Assembly: GCF_905220365.1 (NCBI RefSeq)
Contig: NC_061130.1
Location: 5,835,501-5,899,500 of the forward strand
Source of the DNA: Vanessa cardui
Taxonomy: Eukaryota > Arthropoda > Insecta > Lepidoptera > Nymphalidae
Reading direction: 5' to 3'
Length of the DNA: 64,000 nt
Made by a program: the position numbers and the translations under genes. Shown here piece by piece: positions 46,991 to 58,200 of this stretch. The first letter of the stretch is position 1. The number at the start of each line of letters is the position of its first letter. The notes under the pieces are model-generated. The model was not told where the DNA came from, did no database searches, and worked only from the letters and a program-made list of their open reading frames with translations.

Positions 46991-47618
46991 ACTACATGTA
47001 TAATGTATACAATGAGAACATATTTAAATAGCTGCCTCGTATCTGCTGTGGTCAGGACGACATGTCATCATTATATAAATAAATAATAGATCACCGATAG
47101 TTATCACGCATTTTCAAGTATGCAATAATGAGATCATCGTTATTATTATTTTATCATGATGCATTGGGAATTTATTTCAAACCTCCTTTGGGGAACAATC
47201 ATGTCAGCTATTTTATTGCAACAAATTAAAGACATAAAGTGCCATAAGGATTTGAATTGTATTCTTTAATTCTGAATAACAATCTATTTATCAATATGAA
47301 CATTATTTAGAATATAAATAAAAGGTGATGTATAATTAAAATACCTTTATTTACTTAAGTATATATTATATTTGGAAGAATAAATAGGTAATATTTAGAT
47401 TTCTTTCGTGATATAATTTTTTTTATTTTTCATTACTATTAATAGCGCGAAACCAACACTGTTAATTATATTTAAATAACTATATTCTGTGTATTTTTAT
47501 ATATTGAAATACACTCATATCACCCACAGTCTGAAGCTACATTTCGATTGACCCATGAAAAATAACATTACTTCTAAACATTTGTTGCATAACGATGACT
47601 ATTAAATAAAATCGTAAT

Positions 47619-48876
47619 TTAGTAATACGCTAATGGGTAGGAATACGGATAAGCGTAGGCGTATGGGTACGTGTAGGTCAGGGGGGTGTTATAGGATGCG
47701 ACGTAGGCAGGCGCGTAGTATCCGTAGTCGACGAGAACTTGAGGCTTTGCGGAAACTGGTGCTACGAAGAGCATTGCCGCTGCGATGAAAAGCAACATCT
47801 ACGAAGATAAAAAAGTTTTGTAAGTACTTAAATACATTTTATTTAAAGACTAATTTCCGGTTTATATATACAAGATACGATTTTATTTGTATATTACAGT
47901 ACAGTTCGATATATCTAAATATACATATGTCTACGAGATTGATCTACGTAATTACAAAATTAGTACTTGAGTTCACTATTCCTTGAGTTTTGAAATTGCA
48001 TGCATGTGAGGTATAGAATCAATATTACTCTCTCTCGTTACGCAAAACGATTCGTTACTGATCTAAATTAATGGTCCGTTAGTCGTCAATACAATATTAT
48101 AGTGTATTTATTGTAGATATAAAGATATGTAAGTTTATTTACTGATTAATATTTTAATTTGAGAAAAAGAGTAACTATTGATTCTCTTGCCAGTTTTGTA
48201 TCGGTAGAATTTTATTTCCAAACTAGAATTAGGGTACATTCTATAGAATTCTTGAGATAGATGTAGATCCGCTAGATGCAGATACATTAAGCGAAACTCA
48301 AAGAGATATTTATAATATTACATAAGAGATATTTCCCTCAGTGAGTTCATTTAAAGAAGTTGTAAGCCCCGAAATGACTCAAATTGTTTAACGGACATTT
48401 TCCTGGAAAACTTATGAATTATATCATATATTAAACTGACGTGATTATGTATATTTAATTTTAATATAAAAAATTGCGAGTTTATTTATATAAGTATTTT
48501 GTTACATAAAAAAGATATTTAAAAAACTAAACTTCATCTAATTAATATTCTTTTTGGTGGAATAGAATTTAAATCTCGTTATTTATCAAAGTATACAAAT
48601 CGGTTCATAATACAGATAATAAACTTAAAAAAACCTCCGCATTTTTATAAACGCATTAAAATTTAAAAAAATCCGACCCTAGTGTCGCTCAATAGCTGAT
48701 TCAATATTTAATGTATTCAATAGCTATCTAATAATGACAATTAACTAAAACAAATGCCCTTTACCATTTAGAATTTCCCTCTTTTTGATTATTCCATTTA
48801 TGAATTTTAACAATTTTTTTTTTTTAATAATTTAATATAAATAAATCAAAATAAAAAATCTTACCAGTTTGAACAT
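47619..48876 (-). CDS. Small secreted Tyr/Pro/Ala-rich peptide (cuticular type), two exons
   Basis: Exons 48876-48865 (MFKL) and 47798-47619 join across a 1066-bp intron (CTG|GTAAGA ... CGTAG|ATG) in phase 0 to give 63 aa. Residues 1 to about 21 are a signal peptide (MFKLMLLFIAAAMLFVAPVS, then A). The mature peptide of about 42 aa has 14 Tyr, arranged as PY/AY/TY dipeptides toward the end (TYTYPYAYAYPYSYPLAYY). A first exon coding only four residues, followed by a signal core, is the usual plan of insect cuticular-protein genes, and Tyr-rich low-complexity peptides of this sort are typical of cuticle or other hardened extracellular matrix. There is no Rebers-Riddiford chitin-binding motif. 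The second exon also opens with ATG, so translation could begin there. A poly(A)-like AATAAA lies at 47425-47420 (-). Confidence 0.8.
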
Positions 48877-48992
48877 GTTGAAATGAATTAAAAATCCGTT
48901 TCGTTAAAACAACAACGTCGAATCTAGAGACACTAGATAGGAATGTTGTCAGCTGCTGTGACTACAATGCTGTTTCATCCTAATCCCAATTC

Positions 48993-49001
48993 TTATATAT
49001 A
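48993..49001 (-). promoter_or_regulatory. TATA box of Tyr-rich peptide gene
   Basis: Minus-strand TATATATAA, about 117 bp upstream of the ATG. It predicts a start near 48965-48970 and a 5' leader of about 90 nt with no upstream ATG that I can see. Confidence 0.6.
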
Positions 49002-49804
49002 CGAAGAACAATGTCCCGTCCGTGATTGGAAAAACTAATCACCACACCGTCTTGGACGTTCAATGATACCGGACATCTACCTACTATACACAATGTCACA
49101 TTAAGCGTTAAGAGAACTATGTCATTTCCATATTCAACCCGGATCACCGTAACAATAGATATGCCTACGTGAACGACTCAAAAGACATTTATTTTATTCG
49201 AGCAGAACAAGGAACATGGACAATAAATATATTGTAAGTAAGTTTGTACGTTATTAACGCTTCGTAGGTATACTTCGTGGGTTAAAAAATTTATCGTTCT
49301 AAATTTAAAACATGAATGCCTAAATTGTGTGTTACTCAACTACTAATAGTAGGAAAATATGCGATAAAGACTACACTTAAAAATACAAAAAACCTTGACT
49401 TTTTATTTTAATTTTGACAGCGGAACCATTTCATTTAAACATCTACATTAATGAATTAGATAAAGCGTTTTATTAGTTTTACATTAATAAAAAATAATGC
49501 ATCGATATTCATAAAAGTAACAGCAGAAAATGTAGTGAATTTTCGAAAAGAGATAAAATAATATGTTGCATAAATCACTGCATTTCTTTATTTCAGACAA
49601 AGTCAACGGACAATTATTCCGTAGTTCATTTAATTTCAAAATTAATTATTCTCTACAAGTCTATATTGAACTGTATTTGTCAATTACAAATGAAGGCGTC
49701 TTCACTATATTACGTATTACAAAGTAACACATTTTATGGAATTTAAAAGCAATTATTATCAGTCACACCTACTAACTTTTACGTATAATAATACGATTGC
49801 ATTA

Positions 49805-49832
49805 TCTCTCTCTCTCTCTCTCTCTCTCTCCC
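49805..49832. repeat. CT/TC dinucleotide microsatellite
   Basis: An uninterrupted run of about 13 TC units followed by CCCTTTC. Likely polymorphic in length. Confidence 0.85.
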
Positions 49833-51688
49833 TTTCTTTGAGTTCTACAATAAACTCGTATTACACACAATTTTATCTAAAATAAAGTTTTACGCGTAAT
49901 ATTGACAGGCATAAAATAATCATTAATTAAGTAAATATGTCTTTACAAGCGAAATGCCACTGACTCATCACAAGATTTCAGAAATTATAGATCCAATTGT
50001 CTAAGCGCTACTTAGATGACAAACAAAGGATTTGAGCATTTTTCAATTTCCAACGGTTTGAAAATAACTTGGTGTCGAGACGGTAAGCTAACTATGAAAT
50101 ATTTGATATTATATTGTAGTATTTTTTTATAACTCAGTATATAGCTAAGTAAAACTCAACATACTTTCAACATGTTAAATATCTTATCAAACAGGACGAC
50201 GATGCCGCAGGCATGTAATAGATCAAAATTCTGACAACTAAGAAGCTTTGAATTATTTTAAACGCTCGCCGCCAATTTTGTGAGTGCGAAGTCCTACAAG
50301 GGTAGGTTAATTACAATGTTGGGAGCGGGTTTCTTTTTTAATTTTTTTATGTACTAATATAAATTAAATATATTTAAGTTTGAGAACCAGCAATGTAAGT
50401 ATAGTGTGTAAAAAGTCCAATATTTTTGCTGATGAAATAATTGGATTACATAAGCATGTGTTCATTACACAATCTCCCAGATATTTCACTTCATGACAAA
50501 CAAATAACCTCTGCTATCATTCAAATGGTATAGTTATATTAACTGACACATCCTAATACGATAATGAATTTCTACACACGTCCCGTTAATTGAGGCCAAT
50601 TAAGTATGCGTTCATTTAAGCCTACCGATGTACCTAAAACCTTCAATGTTACTTAAAAGTTTTGAAGATAGAATAATTAATACTTAGGGCTATACTTAAT
50701 ACCTATGTCTTAGCAGAAAAAGTAATCATTTTTAAATTTTTATTATCACTGAAACTTTAATTAAAATTCAATTTTTATTAGGTCTATTATAACACCCACT
50801 GTAATGTATAACTTTCAGTGTTAGACATATGTTATGTATTACTGGAATTATATAATCTTTATTTGTAGTTTGGCAAGTTTTATTACTCAGTAGCTACACC
50901 CTTGACGATTACGTCACTACCAATGAAGAGGTAGCAAATTATAGATGTTATTTTTCTTTCAGATGTTTCTGCGATGTAGACTGCTGTTAGTGTCAACATA
51001 TTGCAGCACCTAATGAGTACTTATTCCAAATGCCGCTTCTCATTTTCTGTTATTATTTAAGCTTGTGCATACGCAATGCGTGAATAAGCGTAGCTTCTAT
51101 ATTCAAGCCAATCGATATAAAGCGTCGTGATGCTGTTAGATAATTTATCCTGTATATATTTTATATGGTATTTATTGTCGATTGTATAGAAAATAAAACC
51201 ATTATAAATATATACGAATCGTAATCAATCACTGAAATAAATATAAAATTTGGATATACCTACACAGTAAGTAGGTATGTGTATAAATATAAGAACTTCG
51301 AGTAAATATTAAAATCGATTGTCAATCGCAGTAGTCGTAAATTTTACGGTGCTCGTAATTTCTTGAGTTATTTTATTATCAATTTTCGCCCTCAAATTGC
51401 TGTAGGATAGGCAAATTCTACAAAAAAATATTTTCTTTTAAGGACACTGGTAAATAAACGGCAACTTAATTATGAGTATAGGTATAATAAATTAAAGATA
51501 ATAAGGTTTTTTGATTTAAGATAACTTAAAGTAGGTACCTAATAAATGAGTGTTACCTGTTTCTGAGGAAACTATAATACAAAATACTTTTGAATTGAGA
51601 AACTCATTTTCTTTACGGTCTTTGCGTAAGCGTAAGCATGGCATGGTAATTAGGGCGTTTTGTTTCAATATTAATTTATAGAAAGAGT

Positions 51689-51940
51689 CGAGATGGCCTA
51701 GTGGTTAGAACGCGTGCAGGCAGGCCAGGCAAGCACCGCTGTTTCATGCGGTGAAGTAAAACATCGTGAGGAAACCTGCATGTGACAAATTTCATAGAAA
51801 TTCTGCCACATGTGCATTCCACCAACCCGCATTGGATCAGCGTGGTGGAATATGTTCCAAACCTTCTCCTCAAAGGGAGAGGAGGCCTAAAGAAGGGCTA
51901 AAGCCCAGCAGTGGGAATTTACAGACTGTTGTTGTTGTTG
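51689..51940 (+). mobile_element. tRNA-derived SINE with 13-bp target-site duplication, internally deleted
   Basis: Head CGAGATGGCCTAGTGGTTAG (A-box-like). The B-box region is largely missing: GCAGGCAGGCCAGGC stands where the GATTGCGG part is in other copies. The standard body follows, and the tail is (GTT)n. The 13-mer TTATAGAAAGAGT occurs at 51676-51688 and 51941-51953. The perfect duplication implies a fairly recent insertion or slow local decay. Confidence 0.85.
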
Positions 51941-52224
51941 TTATAGAAAGAGTTTCAAAATGTGAAAAAAATAATGCAGTACAACAGCAGTTCGTTTATG
52001 CAGTGCTTTCAGAAATAACCCATAACACATTCTTACGGGTAAAATAGTGTTTGATATTTACATGAATTCATACAAATTAGTTATCGCCCGTGGCTTTGCA
52101 CGGGTTTTAGGGGGTTGATTGACATGTGTTAGGAAAAAAAATAGTTTATATCCTTTCTAGAACTTGTAGTTTGCTTCATACCAAAGTTTGCTCGTGAGAG
52201 ACCAACGGACAGAAAGTTTGCATA

Positions 52225-52288
52225 GTTTTGAACCCGCAATTATCGGTTAAGATGCACGCATGCTTACCACTGGGTCGTCTCGGCTCTA
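52225..52288 (-). repeat. SINE head fragment
   Basis: TTTTGAACCCGCAATTATCG, GTTAAGATGCACGCATGCTT and ACCACTGGGTCGTCTCGG match the reversed 5' region of the SINEs. The adjoining 52080-52200 (ATCGCCCGTGGCTTTGCACG) resembles the Helitron-like 3' hairpin. Confidence 0.55.
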
Positions 52289-52463
52289 TAAAATGTAAGT
52301 AGATATAATTGTTTTAACACTCAAATATAGACATTTTGGAAATGATGAATTTTTGATTTGAAATATATTAAATGAAACAAATATCTGAAATCTTCATTTC
52401 ATATTTTTTGCAATAGACTCTTTTACAAAAGAGTCTAAACCCAAGTACAGTTGTTTTTTAAAG

Positions 52464-52790
52464 TATAGTAAGACACAACTTAGTTGTCACATCGGCAAAA
52501 TTCGTAAAACCGATCACATCCGAATTAATCACACTATCGTAAATTACCAACATTAATTCCTTATGTGAACATGATCTTTACACAAAAGTAATAACTTGTA
52601 ATGTCATATCATCTAATATGTTCGTCGATTTATATGCACTTCCTTTCTCGGGTTGAACTGACGCGATAATCTAAGGCGACGAATATTGTCGAATGGCGCG
52701 ATAGGGAGCTATTTCTATTGGTTGTGTAAATAGGCAGTAATCGGTTTTACTGAATTTGCTGATGCTACATCTTAGTTGTGTCGTACTATA
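52464..52790. mobile_element. MITE copy 1 with ~50-bp terminal inverted repeats
   Basis: The left end TATAGTAAGACACAACTTAG...GTAAAACCGAT and the right end ATCGGTTTTACTGAATTTG...GTTGTGTCGTACTATA are imperfect reverse complements over about 50 bp. The 330-bp body has no coding capacity. The TATA at both outer ends would allow a TA target duplication. Copy 2 lies 0.9 kb downstream in the same orientation. Confidence 0.8.
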
Positions 52791-52935
52791 AATAATCAAA
52801 TAAAATAAAATAAAATTCATTTTTATGTCGTACTTACTATACCTGATAAAAATTAAATGACTAAAGGCAATGTTTCAACATTGCTTAATACTAACTTCTC
52901 AATACATACTAATATGATTGTATTTTTTTAAATGT

Positions 52936-53078
52936 TGAAAAAGAGTAACTACTGAGTTTCTTGCCGGTTCTTCTCGGTAGAATCTACTTTCCGAACCGGT
53001 GGCAGCTTCACTTAATTGTTAAATGACGATTCAAAAGTGCGTGTAAAAGCCTACTTGAAAAACGTTTATTTTGATTTG
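52936..53078 (+). repeat. Lepidopteran TTCTTGCCGGTTCTTCTCGG repeat (retroelement 3' part)
   Basis: GAGTAACTACTGAGTTTCTT, GCCGGTTCTTCTCGGTAGAA, CCGAACCGGTGGCAGCTTCA and AAGTGCGTGTAAAAGCCTAC are followed by a TTTATTTTGATTTGAT-type end. Decayed relatives are at about 53120-53270, 48165-48235 and 32505-32530. Confidence 0.5.
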
Positions 53079-53279
53079 ATAGGTTAAATTTAAAATAAAT
53101 CTCATGTTAAAAGTAACATCGATTAAATATATCTCGCTGAGTTTCTTTCGCCGTTTCTTGACATTGTCAAAGTGTTAAAATCGGAACCCGCGGTAGATTT
53201 TTGACATCATGAAGCAAGTGTAATCAGGTCTTAATTGAACAAAATTATTGACTTTGACTTCCTAATAAATTATATTATT

Positions 53280-53420
53280 TTACGAATTTTCCCAAGATTG
53301 TTGGTGCATTGGTTTTGTAAATAATGTTCAATACGGCGCGGCGGCTAATGTCTATAGGTAGTGTAGACTACTTGTCATCAGTTAAGTAGATCGTCTGCCT
53401 ACCGATGCCAAAAAAAGTAA
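53280..53420 (+). repeat. Dispersed repeat R4, partial copy
   Basis: CCCAAGATTGTTGGTGCATT ... GGCGGCTAATGTC ... TACTTGTCATCAGTTAAGTA ... CGTCTGCCTACC matches the second half of the copy at 35840-36005. Confidence 0.5.
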
Positions 53421-53683
53421 AACCTACATGAGCACTTATACAAGTTTTCTTACAATTTTTTACCATTTCAGTTGTTTTTAAATATTTTATGATTGCAGTG
53501 TGATACCAAATACTCTAGTTGATTTTTTCCTTTTTTTATTATTTTGAATAATATGTATTCAGCTTTCAACATACTTTCTTAGTAACGTAAAATTAACTTT
53601 CTTGTTCTATTACAAAGATATTTTTTAAATATTATCGTTTTTAATAAATTCTTTTATTTAAAATGCTGAGACGAATATACGAG

Positions 53684-54309
53684 GACGACACAACTTAGAT
53701 GTAGCATCGACAAAATTCGTAAAACCGATCACATCTCAAATTATATATATTTATTTCTTATGTGAATATGATCTTTACACAAACGTAATAAGTTGTAATT
53801 GTGACCTAATATATTCGTCAATTTGACAAGTCGATTTGTTTTCTCGGGTTGAACTGACGCGAGAATCTATAGCTTCGAATAGCGTCGAATGGCGCGATAG
53901 AGAAGAAGCCCATTGCTTGCGTAAATCGGCAGTAATCGGTTTTATTGAATAGGCTATTTGACAATGCGAAAAATAAATTGTAAATTATTGTAATCAGTGT
54001 ATATTATGAGTTTAAAAATGGTTATATTCTAACGAAACTTGAAAATAATACTTAATTTATTCAATAATCAATAAAAAAAATGCATTCTTTCAAACGTTTG
54101 TCACGTGACACAAAACGCTCCTGATTGGCCGGGATTATAATGAATTCACTTTCTTGTAAACCTTGCTTTTCTACTATATGTAATACAGATTAAAATAAAG
54201 CAGTGACGTCACCGACCCCACTGCAGCGCCATATTGTCCAAGTAACGTTTTCGCGCGTTATTTAAATATGGAATTTGCTAGCCGATGCTACATCTAAGTT
54301 GTGTCGTAC
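53684..54309. mobile_element. MITE copy 2, interrupted by a nested ~320-bp insertion
   Basis: The left terminal repeat (ACGACACAACTTAGATGTAG at 53684) and the body to 53950 align with copy 1. The right terminal repeat (GATGCTACATCTAAGTTGTG, then TCGTACTT) resumes after 54271. The intervening 53951-54270 has no counterpart in copy 1. It begins AGGCTATTTGACAATGCG and contains CACGTGACACAAAACGCTCC and AGTGACGTCACCGACCCCAC. GAAT stands on both sides of it, which could be a 4-bp target duplication. Confidence 0.7.
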
Positions 54310-55027
54310 TTAGCAAGTGTTACAGAGTAACCCTAGCCTTCAATACGGTGTTATGACATTTGATTCTATATCATAATTTATATCACATTATTATTGCATA
54401 TTATGAATATAGCAGGGGATATTGAATTTACTTTATTATACAAATATTATTGTAATTAATTGACCAATAATTTGTAAAACTGCAATTAATACTATTTTAT
54501 ATAGCATAGAATTTAATACTGGCATGTAACATTATTTCTTATTTTAAATATGATTATACTGTCATTAGAAAACAATTGAACGATAGCGTGGCATTCTAAC
54601 AAAAGATAGAGATGTTGAAGCATCATTGTAGAACTGTTATATTATTTTGGCCATCCCGAACTACTGAAATTACACAAGACTTATAAAACATAGTAGCCAT
54701 AATAATACACTAACAAGTTGGTTATTTTAGAAGTTATATCGTTTTTACATTTATTATCAAAATGATATAGTTTAGCAAATTATTGAAATATTATACCTAT
54801 TATTATAATTCCTTTGGTCAGTTTAACTAGTTATAATTATGAGTTTGAATACATAACTCCAGGTACTTTTCAAGGGTCATAAGCTTTTATTGTGCAATAC
54901 AATATTTTAAGCTGATGACAATATATTTAGTTCCTCGTTGGTATAACTGTTAAATATATGTATGTACAATTAATTTACATGTTATATCAATTAAAATAAA
55001 AAACAATTATTTAAATCATATATTGTT

Positions 55028-58000
55028 TTAATCGTCGTCTAATTTTTGTCTCGCATTGCGCTTATTTAATTTCCTTTTCTTAAATTCAACTGGACCCTCA
55101 CCCAGAGACTCTACGCGCTTCTCCTTGAATTGTATTATCTCTGGTTCCATCACTACGGGTGGCGGAATAACTTCCTTTTGCGATTTTGGTAATTGCAAGT
55201 CGATTTTCACCTCTGGTCTGAAAACAAGGATTTTGTAAAATAAAAGAAATGCATTTATTTGGCGGACGAGCTAATGGCCATCTGATGGTAAGTGGTCACC
55301 ACCACCCGTAGGCGACAATGGTGCTCGCCATTGCGCCACCAACCTTCGAATCTAAGATGTTATATCCCTTGTGCCTGTAGTTACACTGGCTCGCTCACCC
55401 TTCAAACCTCAACACAACAGTACTGTTACAAACAGGTAATATAGTTATAGAATCATACTTGTTTATTTATATTACAGCATTTTTCCATTTCAAATACTAC
55501 ATCCACTACAGTTAAACATCCAAAGTTCTAATATCAAACACCATTTATTTCTTTACAATTATAGATCATTCATGTTGATAAGTAAGCGATCCCGTGGCGT
55601 CCGCTGAAAGACGGAGAGGGTACCGCTGGTTTTTTAGTGGGTAAACCCGGTGTGCTTGGGCGCACTCGGCGTTCAGGGCTCCGGGGAGTCCCACACACCC
55701 CCTCCCACTTTCCATCACGTGGGGGAAGCGCGTAAGACGTTTTTCCAGCGAGAAAAAAAAAAGGGCGAAGGTTGAGTAAGCCAGGGCAATAACATGTAAG
55801 ATTTAATAATAATATAATAAAATTGTAAATATTTTTGTGATCGTTCTTATTTGTTGTCTTAATAATATTGTTATATGTTTATCTCATTATTTATAAATTA
55901 TTGTATTGTTTTAGGTTATGGTTTAACAGAGAGTCTACTACTATTGTGCCCTTAAAATTAATTTAAGCCTGCAATCTCGACCGCACCGTTCAATCTCCAC
56001 CGTGTCTTCTCCATCGCACGTGACATTGGCGAAATAGTCTGTGCTCTTTTGGCACAAATAAAAGCCATGTATTTAAAAAAAAACCAACATTTAAAAGCAA
56101 ATTGAAGCGATGTCATTGGTCGAGAGCTGTATTTATCTCCTAATAAAATGGTGTTACAAACGTTGATGAAACTGTAATCATTTTGGAAGTAAAATTAATG
56201 TGGATAAGTAGTGTTTTAGTATTGTATTATAAATAAAGATATATTATACCAAAGCCAAGTTATTAGAAAATCATACGAAATACGTAAATCTCAATTTTTT
56301 TATCTTTATGTCTAATTCGATTGGATTTGGCTATATAAATGTTTACAGTAACATCACTAGGTTTAATCTAATTAAAATTATGTTTGTATAATTTATTGAT
56401 TGTTCTCAACAAGCTGTATTTTTGTTTAAATCAAATATTATAATTTACTCACTCTTTCACAATCGGTTTCCAAGACCCATAAGGTTTACTGATAGGTGCG
56501 GGACCATAATGGAAAGTTCGAGTTGGCGGTGGCTTGTCTTTATCAACAGCTAACTCTCTCATACTTTCTCTTGACATATGAGCTTTAACTTCCATTATAG
56601 CTTCTTTTTGCTTCTGTTTCCTGAGGAAAATATTTTATACAAAGTATAAAGGCATTACACCAAAAAATACTTCACATCAAAAGAATCAGTTTAAGAATAT
56701 CAATAGTATTTTTTCTTTGTCTATTATTATTATTTTTTTATTAAATGGTCTGAATGCTATTGTTTTAGCTGCGAATGTTAGAAATTATAATATCAATTAT
56801 TCATTATTTAGAGATTATAACAGTTATAACTATTTACTATTTTACTACTTTACTAAGGTTATCAATTCATCTGTATTTTTTTTTCATATCACTCTTATTG
56901 ATATTCCTTCACCTTAGAGCTTTATAATCAAACATTAACTTAAACAATAATTATTACTTTATTCTCTTTTCACGCTTTTGTGTCTCCTTCTCTTTTTCTT
57001 CCTGCTGCGCCAATGATATATAATTATCAGGAGGGTCCCAGGTTGTCTCTGGAATAAAAATGTGCAATTATACGACACAGAGTATATGATTTATTTCAAT
57101 TAAAAATATAAATGACAATATGAAACCTAGTAAATAATATCAAAGTGGTAAGTTTTGTGTGTCAGTTATGATTACTTTACTTGTTTATTTTAGTTAGTTT
57201 GTGGAGCTTAGTGTACTTTCAGCAGAGTAGAAGACTGTCAGCTATTTATATAGGGCGATAATTGGACATTTTGTGAAATCTTTATTATGCACTGAACAAA
57301 GTGATACAAAAAAACAGCATACGGGCAACTAATTATATTAACTTGTCATATTCTTTTATTATAATTTTACTTTTTTTAAAATGAATGCAGGTTTTTATGG
57401 AATCATCTTTGTCATATTTATAAAATGTTTACAGATTTTACCATTTGTCTCCATGTTCCAGAAGTAACTGCCGTCTTTGCCTTCATTTTTAACTTCTTTC
57501 CATAATGGTGGTTCTGTTTTGCTAATGCTACTGGATACCACAATATCTTTACTATTGTTTCCACTTACTTCCAACATTTCATTGATGCTCTATAAGATAA
57601 AATAATATTATCTGAAGTGAAACTATATATATACATTTGTTAATTGTATTCACATTCTAATTACACTAAATTATTGTCAACAATGGTATTTTGCTTTGTA
57701 ATCACACTAGTAACCCATAAATATAATTATTCAAGAGGGATAATTGAATATAATCAATATTTACTTGTGAAGTTAGGTCAGCATTATTCTGTATGTCTTT
57801 CAAGTAGGCAGTCATCGCGGCCGCTTCCATTTTTTTAATATCATCTTCGATTTTCTCCTTCTGTTTAAATTCCTTAGCACTTCTTTTACTAAGTTGATTA
57901 ATATGCTTCTTAACACTTTCTTTGTGCTTCTTACCATTTTCATGGAATGATATAGACTAAAAAAAAATGTTTTTATATATTGTTACCAACAATTAACGAG

Positions 58001-58200
58001 GACTTGTGTACGGAAAAAATACTTACAACTTTATTGTCTGCAAACCAGCACTTGCAAAATTCGCAATATTTACGATCCTGCGATTTCCAGTATGTAGTCC
58101 TTAAATGATACAAGAAATACACAGTATATATTTGACAATTGTTTAATCCATTAATAATTATAATATTTAGAATTGTTACATGTATACGATTTACTTACAT
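55028..58200 (-). CDS. WBP4: WW domain-binding protein 4 (FBP21), spliceosomal, seven exons
   Basis: The exons (minus) are 58200-58199, 58099-58027, 57956-57765, 57589-57442, 57048-56958, 56620-56453 and 55217-55028; all phases agree, giving 287 aa. The ATG is split: AT ends exon 1 and G opens exon 2. The start MTTYWKSQ matches the family's N-terminus. Residues 13-36 form a U1/matrin-type zinc finger (C13, C16, H30, H36), followed by a Lys/Glu-rich coiled-coil-like stretch (36-75). One WW domain is at about 117-145 (W119, Y131-F132-W133, W142, P145), whereas vertebrate WBP4 has two. The C-terminus has the conserved FKEKRVESLGEGPVEFKKRK block near 245-265. The protein is expected to act in pre-spliceosomal complexes, binding Pro-rich splicing factors. 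A possible poly(A) signal is at 54891-54886 (-). Intron 6 holds repeats. It is head to head with Me31B, 1.7 kb apart. Confidence 0.92.
55260..55435 (-). repeat. Dispersed repeat R4 inside WBP4 intron 6
   Basis: GGCCATCTGATGGTAAGTGG, CACCACCACCCG, CGCCATTGCGCCACCAACCT, TTATATCCCTTGTGCCTGTA and TTACACTGGCTCGCTCACCC form the reverse of the copy at 35840-36005. Confidence 0.65.
55590..55770. repeat. GC-rich dispersed repeat inside WBP4 intron 6
   Basis: A sharp GC-rich block (GGTAAACCCGGTGTGCTTGG, GCGCACTCGGCGTTCAGGGC, TCCGGGGAGTCCCACACACC, CATCACGTGGGGGAAGCGCG) in an otherwise AT-rich intron, ending in an A tract (about 55755). The form suggests a retroposed repeat. I do not recognise its source with certainty. 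Confidence 0.45.
58100..58198 (-). other. WBP4 intron 1, interrupting the ATG start codon
   Basis: A 99-bp intron on the minus strand with donor CAACAT|GTAAGT and acceptor CATTTAAG|GACTACATAC. Joining the flanks creates ATG-ACT-ACA-TAC-TGG, and the protein then starts exactly where WBP4 homologs start. No other in-frame ATG exists in exon 2. Confidence 0.8.

Larger units (their letters stand above)
43037..47610. other. Intergenic region between goosecoid and the Tyr-rich peptide gene
   Basis: Contains the goosecoid 3' UTR, then AT-rich DNA. A 20-bp near-perfect inverted repeat is at 46047-46090 and a repeat with GGGGCGGCA phrases at about 46585-46990. A 110-codon plus frame at 44480-44812 has an unremarkable composition and no recognisable domain, and I do not call it a gene. 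Confidence 0.55.
49002..54880. other. Repeat-rich intergenic region between the Tyr-rich peptide and WBP4 genes
   Basis: No supportable gene. It holds a (CT)n microsatellite at about 49805-49830, a SINE with target duplication (51689), a SINE head fragment (52225-52288), a Helitron-related piece (about 52080-52200), a TTCTTGCCGG-type repeat (52936-53078), repeat R4 (53280-53420) and two MITE copies (52464 and 53684). Confidence 0.65.
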
